From positions 1 to 45,189 of the forward strand of contig NZ_MJGC01000073.1 in the NCBI RefSeq assembly GCF_001746915.1: a stretch of 45,189 nucleotides of DNA, in the 5' to 3' direction. Under the pieces are notes generated by a model that was not told the origin of the DNA, ran no database searches, and saw only the letters and a program-made list of their open reading frames with translations. The translations under genes were made by a program, and so were the position numbers. Positions 1 to 9,900 of the stretch are shown one piece after another (the stretch's first letter is position 1; each line of letters starts with the position of its first letter). Source of the stretch: Desertifilum tharense IPPAS B-1220 (lineage in GTDB: Bacteria > Cyanobacteriota > Cyanobacteriia > Cyanobacteriales > Desertifilaceae).

Positions 1-90
1 CCAGGTTTCCATTTTTCAGAATTCTGTTCTAACCAGACTGTCAGTAATAATAAGTTTCCAGGAAGAATAAAAATAATACTTCGACCCAAT

Positions 91-135
91 CCAACTCCTA
101 ACTCCTAATTCCCTTCTTCCCCATCCCCCCATCCT
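91..135. repeat. Low-complexity ACTCCTA / CCATCCC repeat copy
   Basis: Pyrimidine-rich tract built from ACTCCTA-type heptamers followed by CTTCTTCC and CCATCCCCCC modules. The same modules recur at 37590-37840 and 44990-45189, and in reverse orientation at about 39350-39520 and 44845-44945. This copy ends three bases before the start codon of the first glycosyltransferase gene, so it forms that gene's immediate 5' leader. Confidence 0.8.
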
Positions 136-138
136 GCT

Positions 139-1128
139 ATGAAAATCTCCGTCATCATCCCCACTTATGGCCGCGAGGAACCTTTGTGCAATAGCCTTGC
201 GGATGTTCTTAAGCAAGATTATCCTGACTTTGAAGTGATTGTTGTCGATCAAACGGCACAACACGAACCTGCTACCCAAGCCTATCTCGATGAACTTGCC
301 TCCCAGGGTAAAATTCAGCTTTATCGCGTCAGTTGGGCGAGTTTACCAGGGGCGAGAAATTACGCCGTTCGACGGGCAACCGGAGAAATTATTCTATTTA
401 TTGATGATGATGTGGTTCTCCCGGAAGGCTTTCTCGCCGCCCACGCCCGCAACTACGAACGCCCGGAAGTGGGGGCTGTGGCGGGGCGCGTGTTAGACCG
501 GATGAAATTGGGCGATTCTGGAGGAAAATTAACCATAGAAGATTTACCTCCCGCCGCCTGCGATCCGGGGATTGCTTGGTATCATATCGATTTGGTGCAT
601 ACGGTTAAACCCCAAGCGGTGATTTCGGCGCGGGGTTGTAATATGTCTTTCCGCAAAGAGATTTTCTCGAAATATGGTTTAGCATTTGACGAACGGTTTC
701 GCGGGAGTGCGGTACGCGAAGAGTCGGATTTTTGCTTGCGAATTCGCTCGACGGGCTACACAATTTGGTATGACCCGGAAGCGCAGTTAGTGCATTTAGG
801 CGAAGAAACCGGGGGATGTCATGATATCTCGATGCGATCGCTCCAATACCAGATTACCTTCTATCACAATCACTTCTTGATGGGGTTAAAAAATCTCACC
901 CCCGCCCAACAGTTGCGCTTTTATGCCAAGCTATTTGACTGTCACGTTTTAGGCCATCCCCCTTGTAATAAGAGTGGTTCGCCGCTGAAAATGGCGAGTC
1001 GGGCGGGTTTCTATGGTTTGGGCTTTTTCGCCGCCTTGAAAACGACGTTGCAAAATGGGCAAATTTATAGTCAATTCGATACAGAAGCTTCCCCAGTAGC
1101 GGCGGAACCGGTTAAGGAGGTTTCGTGA
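139..1128 (+). CDS. Glycosyltransferase family 2 (GT-A fold)
   Basis: Transfers a sugar from a nucleotide-sugar donor, probably in exopolysaccharide or cell-surface glycan synthesis at the cytoplasmic face of the membrane; the acceptor is unknown. The 329-residue protein opens with the GT2 nucleotide-binding strand (ISVIIPTYGRE). It has a DDD metal-binding motif at residues 89-91 (DxD type), then a second conserved block (CNMSFRKEIF) and an acidic REESDF segment near residue 195 in the position of the catalytic-base region. No membrane helices are obvious, so it is a soluble or peripheral enzyme and not a processive synthase. The ATG sits directly after a low-complexity repeat and has no visible Shine-Dalgarno sequence. 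Its stop codon overlaps the next gene's start by four bases, so the two are almost certainly co-transcribed and translationally coupled. The family call is secure; the substrate is not. Confidence 0.9.
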   Translation: MKISVIIPTYGREEPLCNSLADVLKQDYPDFEVIVVDQTAQHEPATQAYLDELASQGKIQLYRVSWASLPGARNYAVRRATGEIILFIDDDVVLPEGFLAAHARNYERPEVGAVAGRVLDRMKLGDSGGKLTIEDLPPAACDPGIAWYHIDLVHTVKPQAVISARGCNMSFRKEIFSKYGLAFDERFRGSAVREESDFCLRIRSTGYTIWYDPEAQLVHLGEETGGCHDISMRSLQYQITFYHNHFLMGLKNLTPAQQLRFYAKLFDCHVLGHPPCNKSGSPLKMASRAGFYGLGFFAALKTTLQNGQIYSQFDTEASPVAAEPVKEVS

Positions 1129-2300
1129 AACTGATCGTTTTAGCTTCCCACCCAGTTCAATATCACGCCCCCGTATTTCGCCAAATGGCGCAGGAGATCG
1201 AAGCGAAGGGGGGAGAATGTTTGGTGGTGTATTTATCTGACTTCTCGATCCAAGGCTATCGCGATCGCGAGTTTAATACCACCTTCGCCTGGGATGAACC
1301 CCTATTAGAAGGCTATCGCTCTACGTTCCTCAACAGCAACCAGCAGGAACAACCCGCAGGCTTTCGCGACTTGCACGCGCCGGGATGGGTAGATATTCTC
1401 AAAGCCGAAAAACCGACGCGGATTTTAGTCACCACCTTAAACTATCAAGGGGCCGTGACTGCCACCCTACAAGCCCGGTTGCGGGGTATTCCCTGTACCT
1501 TACGCGCCGAAACGACAGATGTCTCGGTGGTGAGAAGCCCAATGAAGGAGAAAGTGCGATCGCTGATCTATCGCACCTCCTACAGCTTATTTGATTCTGC
1601 CATTGCTTTTGGTGAATTCAACCGCCAACACCTGATTCGTCATGGCATTTCCCCGAAACGCTTGGGGATGGCTTATTTTAGCGTGCGCGATCGCACCTCA
1701 GAAATTCCCGCCCCAGAAAAACAGCACTTGCGCCAAAACCTGCGAACCTCCCTCGGCTTCAACGACGCGCAAACAGTTCTCCTATTTAGCGGTAAACTCA
1801 TCCCCAAGAAAAACCCGGAACTCATTCTCAATGCGATCGCCCAACTGCCCCTAGAAATTCAGCAACAATTAGGGGTAATCTTTTTAGGATCGGGGACATT
1901 AGCCGAAAAATTGCAAACCCTAGCCCAGCAACTTGCACCCCTTCCCATCCATTTCGCCGGGTTTAAAAATCAACAAGAACTCCCCCCCTATTATTTAGCC
2001 GCCGATGTCTTGGTTTTACCTTCGCAACGCCAAGGGGAAGTTTGGGGGTTAGTGGTGAATGAAGCCTTACAAGCGGGTTTACCCTGTATCGTCACTGAAG
2101 CGGTGGGTTGTACGGCAGATTTTGCCAACTTTCCCGATTTCAAAATTATTCCAGAAAATGATGCGATCGCGCTAGCCCAAGCCATTCAATCTCTGTTGGG
2201 GAAACCCCGCGACTTTAACCGCTATCAAACCCAGATGCAAAACTATTCTATTGCAGCCTGCGCCCACCAGATGGCGGAGTTTCTGTGGGACTTGAAATAG
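1125..2300 (+). CDS. Glycosyltransferase family 4 / group 1 (GT-B fold)
   Basis: A 391-residue retaining-type glycosyltransferase, probably acting with the upstream GT2 on the same surface polysaccharide. The N-terminal half (VLASHPVQYHAPVF) is the acceptor-side Rossmann domain. The C-terminal half carries group 1 landmarks: SGKLIPKKNPELI, the GSGTL turn, and the donor-binding EVWGLVVNEALQAG segment followed by GLPCIVT, which matches the E-x7-E region. The start is GTG at 1125 with a good AAGGAGG just upstream. GTG overlaps the TGA of the preceding gene (GTGA), a classic coupling arrangement. A hairpin downstream, at 2368-2392, probably ends the transcript. The operon may continue to the left beyond the window. 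Donor and acceptor sugars cannot be read from the sequence. Confidence 0.9.
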   Translation: MKLIVLASHPVQYHAPVFRQMAQEIEAKGGECLVVYLSDFSIQGYRDREFNTTFAWDEPLLEGYRSTFLNSNQQEQPAGFRDLHAPGWVDILKAEKPTRILVTTLNYQGAVTATLQARLRGIPCTLRAETTDVSVVRSPMKEKVRSLIYRTSYSLFDSAIAFGEFNRQHLIRHGISPKRLGMAYFSVRDRTSEIPAPEKQHLRQNLRTSLGFNDAQTVLLFSGKLIPKKNPELILNAIAQLPLEIQQQLGVIFLGSGTLAEKLQTLAQQLAPLPIHFAGFKNQQELPPYYLAADVLVLPSQRQGEVWGLVVNEALQAGLPCIVTEAVGCTADFANFPDFKIIPENDAIALAQAIQSLLGKPRDFNRYQTQMQNYSIAACAHQMAEFLWDLK

Positions 2301-2367
2301 CGTCAGTCTATCAGGAGCGAGATTGCTTCGTATTTTAGCACTCCTAAGCGTTGACCCCACAAAGGCA

Positions 2368-2392
2368 GAAACCGGGTTTATCGCCCGGTTTC
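2368..2392. terminator. Bidirectional hairpin between convergent genes
   Basis: Perfect 9-bp stem (GAAACCGGG / CCCGGTTTC) with a 7-nt loop. It lies between the end of the GT4 gene and the stop codon of glgP, which converge here. Neither side has a long T-run, so it is a weak or bidirectional terminator or an RNA 3'-end stabiliser. Confidence 0.6.
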
Positions 2393-2400
2393 TCAAGATG

Positions 2401-4992
2401 TTATTGGGAATTAAACGTATCGGGATCGACGTTTAAGCTGACAGCGCCTTGATCGTAGTCTGGGACTTTAATGGTAAGAGGGCGCGTTTTCCAGATCTCC
2501 TTGCAGTATTCGCGAATGGTGCGATCGCTGCTAAACTTACCCATTCGGGCAGAATTGAGAATGGACATCCGCGTCCAATTTTCGCGATCGCGATAGGCCC
2601 GATCCACCTGTGCCTGACAATCAACATAGGCCTGATAATCGGCAAATAGCAGGTATTGATCGAGATCGAGTAGCGAATTGACTAGCGGTTTAAAGGTTTC
2701 GCGATCCCCATGCGAGAAATCTCCAGCCGCAATACGACCGATCACTTCTTGTAACTCAAGATTTTCGTTAAAGTAAGTCATCGGGTTATAGCCTTCGGCT
2801 TTCAGCGCATAGACTTGTTCGGCGGTTAACCCAAACAAGAAGAAATTCTCTGCACCGACTTCTTCGCGAATTTCAATGTTCGCTCCATCTAGGGTACCAA
2901 TCGTCAGCGCCCCATTCATGGCGAACTTCATATTCCCCGTACCCGATGCTTCTTTACCGGCGGTGGAAATTTGTTCGGATAACTCAGCGGCGGGATAGAC
3001 CTTTTGTCCCAAAGATACCGAATATCCGGCTAAGAATACCACCTTCAGGCGTCCGGCGACATCGGCATCATTATTAATGACTGGTGCGATCGCGTTAACC
3101 AATTGAATGATTAACTTTGCCAAATAATAACCGGGCGCAGCCTTACCCGCAAAGATAAAGGTACGCGGTTGGATTTCAATTTGGGGATTGCGCTTAATCC
3201 GGTTATAGAGGGTAATGATGTACAGCACCATCAACAATTGGCGCTTGTATTCGTGAATGCGCTTAACTTGCACGTCGAACAGCGAATCGAGATCCACTTC
3301 CACATCGTTAAACAGCAGAATATAATCAGCAAGATCCTGCTTGCAGGCTCGTTTAATCTCTTGCCATTGCTGCCGGAATGCCGGATCGTCTGCGTAGGCT
3401 TCTAACTGTCTAAATTGGTCGAGATCCGTCACCCAACCTTTACCAATTTTGGACGTAATTAACTGACACAGGCGAGGGTTACTCAACAACAACCAACGGC
3501 GCGGCGTTACCCCATTGGTTTTATTATTAAATTTCTCCGGCCAGAAGCGATAGAAGTCTTGCAGGACATCTTGTTTGAGCAATTCCGTATGCAAAGCCGC
3601 CACCCCGTTAATTGCATGGCTACCCACGCAGGCTAAATGCGCCATACAAACCGATTTTTCGGGTAATTCGGCGATAATCGACATTTGGGCGGCCTTTTGC
3701 GGATCTTGGGGATAGCGCGATCGCACCTCTTTCAAGAAGCGATGATTAATTTCGTAGATAATCTCCAAATGGCGGGGTAGCAAGCGTTCAAACAAACTCA
3801 CCGGCCAGCGTTCTAAGGCTTCTGAGAGTAGAGTATGGTTGGTATAGGCAAAACAGGCGCGAGTAATCACCCAAGCGCGGTTCCAACCCACTTCATGTAC
3901 GTCCACCAATAATCGCATCAATTCCGCAACCCCAATTGCGGGGTGGGTATCGTTTAGCTGAATGGCCACTTTTTCGGGAAAGACATCAAAGTTGGCGTGA
4001 CTGCGGCGGTAGTTGCGAATAATATCTTGCAACGAACAACTGACAAAGAAATACTGTTGTTCGAGGCGCAGTTGCTTCCCTTGGGAGGTATTATCGTTCG
4101 GATAAAGCACCTTAGAGATATTTTCCGAACTAATCTTATCCGTCACCGCGCCTGCATAATCTCCGCTGTTGAAGACTTGGAAATCAAACTCTTCAGACGC
4201 CCCGGCCCGCCATAGGCGCAGCGTATTCACCGTATTGTGGTTATAACCGGGAACCGGAGTATCGTAGGGCGTGCCCATTACCTTGCGATCGGCCACCCAA
4301 CGCACCCGATAATGGCCGTGACGGTCTTGATGTCCTTCCGTGTGGCCGCCAAACAGAACATCTACCGTCAGTTCCGGACGGCGAATTTCCCAAGGGTTGC
4401 CAAAACGCAACCACTTATCGGGATGTTCGACTTGCACGCCATTTTCGATCCGTTGGTCAAAGATCCCAAATTCGTAGCGAATACCATAGCCAACGGCGGG
4501 AATTTCTAGGGTCGCCAGGGAGTCAAGGAAACAGGCGGCTAAACGTCCTAAACCGCCATTTCCCAAACCGGGTTCGGCTTCCAGGATGGTGAGTTGACCG
4601 AGATCGATCCCTAATTCGCTTAAGGCTTGGCGAATTTTTTCTTCCAAACCTAGGTTAAGCAGGTTATTTTCCAGTTGGCGGCCCATGAGAAATTCCGCCG
4701 ACAGATAATAAACGCTTTTAACGTCTTGCTGAATATAAGTCGTTGTGGTTTCAATCCACCGACGCAACAGGCGATCGCGAATTGTATAGGCCAACGCCAC
4801 GTAATAGTCGTAAGGGGTGGCGAGGAACTCGTTTTTACCTTGGATGTAATACAAATTGTCAATGAAGGCCCGCTTCAGGGTTTCGACGGTCATGCCCGTG
4901 CGGTCGTCTTCAATGTGAATATTGATATTATCCGTGGCTGGGATTTGTTCTTTTAATGACATTTGCGGGTTTTGGGCGAGAAACTTGTCCAT
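2401..4992 (-). CDS. glgP: Glycogen/starch/alpha-glucan phosphorylase
   Basis: Phosphorolyses alpha-1,4-glucan chain ends to glucose-1-phosphate, mobilising the glycogen that cyanobacteria store in the light. The 863-residue length is normal for the GT35 family. The pyridoxal-phosphate signature EASGTGNMKFAMN is intact, with the Schiff-base lysine at about residue 689, followed by the conserved NGALTIGTLDGANIEI. The N-terminal half has the family blocks VYYLSAEFLMGR and GNGGLGRLAACFLDS, and RIHEYKRQLL is also present. The start at MDKF is used because the reading frame opens there; MSLKEQ, ten residues on, is a possible alternative, and neither has a clear ribosome-binding site. It converges with the glycosyltransferase pair and is separated by 98 bp from the diguanylate cyclase gene upstream, so it may have its own promoter. 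Confidence 0.97.
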   Translation of the reverse strand: MDKFLAQNPQMSLKEQIPATDNINIHIEDDRTGMTVETLKRAFIDNLYYIQGKNEFLATPYDYYVALAYTIRDRLLRRWIETTTTYIQQDVKSVYYLSAEFLMGRQLENNLLNLGLEEKIRQALSELGIDLGQLTILEAEPGLGNGGLGRLAACFLDSLATLEIPAVGYGIRYEFGIFDQRIENGVQVEHPDKWLRFGNPWEIRRPELTVDVLFGGHTEGHQDRHGHYRVRWVADRKVMGTPYDTPVPGYNHNTVNTLRLWRAGASEEFDFQVFNSGDYAGAVTDKISSENISKVLYPNDNTSQGKQLRLEQQYFFVSCSLQDIIRNYRRSHANFDVFPEKVAIQLNDTHPAIGVAELMRLLVDVHEVGWNRAWVITRACFAYTNHTLLSEALERWPVSLFERLLPRHLEIIYEINHRFLKEVRSRYPQDPQKAAQMSIIAELPEKSVCMAHLACVGSHAINGVAALHTELLKQDVLQDFYRFWPEKFNNKTNGVTPRRWLLLSNPRLCQLITSKIGKGWVTDLDQFRQLEAYADDPAFRQQWQEIKRACKQDLADYILLFNDVEVDLDSLFDVQVKRIHEYKRQLLMVLYIITLYNRIKRNPQIEIQPRTFIFAGKAAPGYYLAKLIIQLVNAIAPVINNDADVAGRLKVVFLAGYSVSLGQKVYPAAELSEQISTAGKEASGTGNMKFAMNGALTIGTLDGANIEIREEVGAENFFLFGLTAEQVYALKAEGYNPMTYFNENLELQEVIGRIAAGDFSHGDRETFKPLVNSLLDLDQYLLFADYQAYVDCQAQVDRAYRDRENWTRMSILNSARMGKFSSDRTIREYCKEIWKTRPLTIKVPDYDQGAVSLNVDPDTFNSQ

Positions 4993-5090
4993 AGAGCATC
5001 GTCAAAGCTTAACGTATAGTCATTACACATCGGTCGATCGTTTCCCATCGATTTTAGAAGGCGAACTGGCGAATGGGCGGAAATCTCCCG

Positions 5091-6806
5091 TTAAATTTCA
5101 TCCGGTTGGGCAATTTTGACTCGATTTCGACCGCCTCGTTTAGCCGCATACATGGCTTTATCGGCGGCTTCATTCAAGCTATTGGGGTCTCCATACTCTG
5201 GAAAACCCGCAACGCCGCAACTAAAAGTCACGGAAAATTCATGTTCTGCGGCTTGTTGGCGGACTTTCGCGAAGCCGTCGCGAATTTCATCAAAGACTTT
5301 AGCCGCTGCTTGGACGCTGGTATCGGGGAGGATCGCCGCAAATTCTTCGCCTCCATAACGGCCAATTACATCGGTTTTACGGAGACGCTGCTGTAACAGG
5401 CGAGACAGACTGCGAATAACGCGATCGCCGATTAAGTGACCGAAGGCGTCGTTAATCGATTTAAAGTGGTCAATATCGAGCATGGCGAAGGCGAGGGGCT
5501 TTGAAGAGCGTTTGGCGCGGGCGACTTCGATGTAAAGCTGTTCTTTCGTTTTCGTGTGGTTAAACAGTCCGGTTAGGGAGTCGCGCACCATAAAGGAACT
5601 GAGAATGCGCGATCGCATCACGCGGCTTTTCACCTCCGCCACCAGATGCGAGGGTTCAATGGGTTTAGTTAAAAATTCATCGCCCCCCAAATGCATCGCC
5701 GCCAGTTGCTGTTCCATATTGGTTTCAATCGAGAGAAACACGATCGGAATGCTGACGTAAGCATCCTGCTGGCGGATCACCGAAGCTAACTCCAAACCGC
5801 TACAACCGGGCATATACATATCCATTAAAATCAAGTCTGGCTTAAACTCCACCAGCGGTTGCATCACCTGCATCGGATCGGTGACAACCGCAGTCAGCAT
5901 CCCGGCTTGTTGCAAAACGGCGGCATAGTAGGTGGCTAAGATCGATTCATCTTCCACAATTAAAATCCGTCCGGGTTCGACGGGTTTATGGGCGGTGAGG
6001 GTATCGAGCTTGTCAATTAAGCCGCCAATGTCTACAGGCTTGGTAAAATAGGCAGACCCACCAGCCCGCACGGCTTGCAAGCGGGCCGTTAGATCCTCGC
6101 GGGCAGAAATGAAAATGACTGGTAAAGGCGTCAGGCGTTCGCGTTGAATGGCTTGCATGAGTTCTGGCCCAGCACAATGACCCTCTGGCAAAATAATATC
6201 CATCACCAGCGCTGCGGGATTGGCTTGGTCGATCGCCGCGCTTAAGCCTTGTAAATCTTGAAAAATTTCGACGGTATAACTAAAGAAACTCAATTGCAGC
6301 GCTAAATCTTGAGCGAGAATGGGGTCATCTTCCACTAAAAAGATCAGTTTTTTCTGTTCTTGCAGCGAGAAGAAATGGGGCGTTTCGATCGTCCGATCCG
6401 GCTGCCAAAGCAAGTTCCGATGGGCAAACTCACCGCGATCGCTCAGATGCGTATTGGGAAGGTCTTGCTGAGGGTCGATCGTCGCGCGTTTTAAAGCTTC
6501 TAGCAAGCTTTTAATCGAGGCTTTTTGCTCGGCAGACGGGATGCGGTTTGTGGCGATCGCATCTCGCAGGCAACACTCTAAGGTATACGTAATCTCGCTA
6601 ACACCCGCAAACCCAAAGGTGGCACTCGTCCCCACAAGGCGATGAGCCAAACAATGGAAAATTTCCCACTCCGCTAAATCCCAAGGAGCCTCTAGTAGTT
6701 TTTGCCAAATCTGTTCTAGTTCTTCTACCTTTTTGGGCAGTTGTTGCTCGTAAGCTCGGCGGAGGGCTTCAAATTGTTCCCGAACATTCTCTGGCGAACT
6801 GATCAT
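5091..6806 (-). CDS. HPt-REC-REC-GGDEF diguanylate cyclase
   Basis: Response regulator that makes cyclic di-GMP from two GTP. Domain order in the 571 residues: an HPt-like helical domain at 1-110 with phospho-acceptor His55 in HRLVG (HxLxG pattern); a first receiver at about 150-270 (FLVEDDP acid pocket, VMDIILP phospho-Asp, TKP lysine); a second receiver at about 280-400 (LIVEDES, LMDMYMP, TKPIEP); and a C-terminal GGDEF domain. The active site is GGEEF at 485-489, and an RxxD inhibitory site (RKTD, 476-479) lies exactly five residues upstream, so the enzyme looks active and product-inhibited. The architecture resembles PleD with an HPt added. It lies 123 bp downstream of a hybrid kinase on the same strand, and that kinase ends in two receivers but has no HPt. 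The HPt here could therefore complete a His-Asp-His-Asp relay; that pairing is inferred from position. Confidence 0.93.
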   Translation of the reverse strand: MISSPENVREQFEALRRAYEQQLPKKVEELEQIWQKLLEAPWDLAEWEIFHCLAHRLVGTSATFGFAGVSEITYTLECCLRDAIATNRIPSAEQKASIKSLLEALKRATIDPQQDLPNTHLSDRGEFAHRNLLWQPDRTIETPHFFSLQEQKKLIFLVEDDPILAQDLALQLSFFSYTVEIFQDLQGLSAAIDQANPAALVMDIILPEGHCAGPELMQAIQRERLTPLPVIFISAREDLTARLQAVRAGGSAYFTKPVDIGGLIDKLDTLTAHKPVEPGRILIVEDESILATYYAAVLQQAGMLTAVVTDPMQVMQPLVEFKPDLILMDMYMPGCSGLELASVIRQQDAYVSIPIVFLSIETNMEQQLAAMHLGGDEFLTKPIEPSHLVAEVKSRVMRSRILSSFMVRDSLTGLFNHTKTKEQLYIEVARAKRSSKPLAFAMLDIDHFKSINDAFGHLIGDRVIRSLSRLLQQRLRKTDVIGRYGGEEFAAILPDTSVQAAAKVFDEIRDGFAKVRQQAAEHEFSVTFSCGVAGFPEYGDPNSLNEAADKAMYAAKRGGRNRVKIAQPDEI

Positions 6807-6929
6807 GATCGTAGGTTAACTATTTAAGGATAAAGAAGGGGCGATTCCCGCAGGGATGCTTACGAAAAGCTGCGAAGATCGCTCTGATCGAATCGCGAAA
6901 TCTTGAATAGAGCCAGATGCACGAATTTC

Positions 6930-9900
6930 CTAGGGAGGAGTTTGAAGCCCGCAGGGATGATGAGCGGAGACTAACGACTTTATTGTATCGAGCAACTCTT
7001 GATTAGAGGTACGGGTCTTCACCAGCTTGGCGGCAATTTTAGCACTCACCTCTCGGCTTACCTCTTGGGCAGAGAAAATCACCACGGGGATCGGTTGACC
7101 TCCAGGATACGGGCTTTTGAGTTGGGGGAGCAACTCCAACCCATACCCATCGGGAAGTCCAATATCTAAAATGACCAAATCAAAGCTTTCTCGCGCCAAG
7201 AAGTGATGAGCCGCGCTTAAGGTATGCGCCGGGATGATATCGGCAACTTCTGCCAAAATCGCTGAGACAATTCTGAGAATATCCAAATCATCCTCCACAT
7301 GGAGAATTTTCGGTCGGCAACCCGGATGATGCAAGACGGCTTGTTTAATGGCACTCATGAGGCGATCGCGATCGATGGGTTTATCTAACCAATCAACTAC
7401 CGCAAATTCGCTATTACTCAAGGCTTTGCGACCTTGTTGAGCGCTGGCTGAAACAATCACAATCGCCAAATGGGGTATGCTGTCGTGTAGTTCGCGCATC
7501 AGCGAAATCCCATCTTGATCGGGCATGGCGAGATCGAGCGTCATCGCCACATAGGGACAAGGCGTTTGGGCAAGTCGTTGCTTGGCTTGGCTGGCGTTGT
7601 AGGCAATATCGGTCTGGTAGCCGCCGTTGGCGAGCATTAAACTCAGCAAGTGGGCAATATCGGGATCGTCTTCGCAAATGAGAATCCGAGGTTGATGGGG
7701 TGCAACGCTAGGAAGTGCAGCTTCAGGCGATCGCCATTGGGGCAAACTGAAGTAAAAGGTCGTTCCTCGATCCACCTCGGTGTCAAAACCAATCTCTCCC
7801 CCCAAGCGTTCGATAATCGCTTTACTGATGCTTAACCCTAACCCCGTTCCCCCCTTTTGGCGAGAGTCGGAAGAGTCGGCTTGGGCGAATTTCTGGAAAA
7901 TTTGGCTGCGAAACGCCTCTGGAATGCCCGCACCGCGATCGCGAACGCTGACTTGCACCCATTCCCCCAGTTGGGCTTGAATTTGGACTGTCACCACATC
8001 ATTTAACGGGGAAAACTTGGCCGCATTGGACAATAAATTCGCCATCACTTGCATCAGGCGGGTGCTATCAACATTGACCTGAATATTCTCAACCTCAGTT
8101 TCTAGACAAAAGCTCACCCCAAACTGTTCGCCGTAAGCCCGGTTGGCTTCAATAGCTTGTTCAACCAAACTCACCAGATCGAAGGGTTGCAGCGAGAAAT
8201 CCATTTTTCCCGATTCAATCTTCTCAATATCGAGAATGTCATTAATCAGCAAAACCAACCGTTCGCTGTTTTTATAGGCAATCTCAATTAAGCTTTTGGC
8301 GGGTGCGGGTAACTCTCCGACAACGCCCCCCATCATCAGACTTAAAGAACCGCGAATGGAAGTCAGAGGGGTTCGCAGTTCGTGACTCACCATTGAGACA
8401 AACTCATTCTTCAGGCGTTCGATCTTTTTGCCTTCGGTGATATCGCAAAAACTCCAAACTCGCCCAATAATGTTGTCGCCGAGACGTTGGGGGAGGGAAT
8501 AGCGTTCAAACACGCGCCCATCTTTGAGTTCAATCAGATCGTAAGCTTCCCGTTCTGGATGTGCCTCTAGTTCGTAGATGCGCTCTTGATAGCTTTGCGG
8601 ATCGTTGAGGGAATCTTGCAAAAATTCCAATCGTTCCGACTGCGACGCTTGCAATAAGGCGGGGGGCATCTTCCACATTTCCACAAATTTCTGGTTGTAG
8701 GTGAGGATATTCCCCAACAAATCCACGGCGACAATGCCATCGGCGGTAGATTCTAAGGTGGCACGCAGTAGAGAAAGCGACTGTTCGAGTTCGGTGGCAC
8801 TTTGGGCGGCGGCTTTGACGGCGGCGGCGCGATCGCTCGCTTCCATTGCTAACGAGGCCATATACGCCAGATAACTCGCAAAATTCTGTTCTTCTAGCAG
8901 CCATTCATAGGAAGCGCCCGTGCGTTCGATGCACAGTAGCCCGACGGTTTGATGTCCTAAATGGATGGGAACGCCTAATAAGGCGCTGGCGGTTGGATAG
9001 GAAACGCTATTGAAGGCGATCGCGCTATTGCTCTCTAGGGCTTGAAAATACTCAGGAGAGTCTTGGGGGTGGAGTTGCTGCTGGCTGCGGTGTTCGCTGC
9101 TGATGCGATCGTAGAAATCGGCACAGATCAGTTGGGTTTGACGATACAACCAGAGGCTAGCTTGTTCAACTTCCAGTGTCGTGCAAGCCGTTTCGGTAAT
9201 CGTGCGCCAAGCCGCTTGCAGATCGCCCGTATAGATGGGAGGACATTTTGCAAGCTGAATTAAGGCGGTTTGCTGGTTCTTTAAGCGGCGTTCGGAGCGT
9301 TGTTTGGCGGCTTCGGCTTGTTTGCGTTCGGTGATGTCTTCAACAAAGCCTTCAAAGTACAGGATGTTGCCAGAGCGATCGCGCACGATGCGGGCTTTTT
9401 CGGAAATCCAGATGATGGTGCGATCGCGCCGATAGATTTCGGCCTCAAAGTTAGAGAGGGTATCGTGCTGTTGCAGTTGGGCGATAAAGTCGGCGCGGCG
9501 TTGGGGGTTAACGTAAAGTTGATGCTCGATATCGGTGAGGGCTGCGATCATTTCCGATACTGAGTCATAGCCATAAATCCGCGCCAGGGCGGGGTTGGCG
9601 TTGATATATTGACCTTCTGGGGTGGTTTGAAAGATGCCTTCAACGGCGTTTTCGTAGATGCTGCGATATTGGGCTTCGGCTTGTTCAAAGGCGTGGGTGC
9701 GGTTGATGTCGCGCGCGATCGCATACCAGCGTTGTTTCCCCGCATCTAGGGTGACTTGCCACCACAGCCATTGATAGGCCCCATCCGCTGCCCGAAAGCG
9801 ATTAAAAAAGGTGGCGGTGGGGCGATCGCTATTGAGTTGTTGAACTTGGCTGCGGGTGTTGGCGCGATCGTGAGGATGCACCCATTCCCAATAGGGACAG

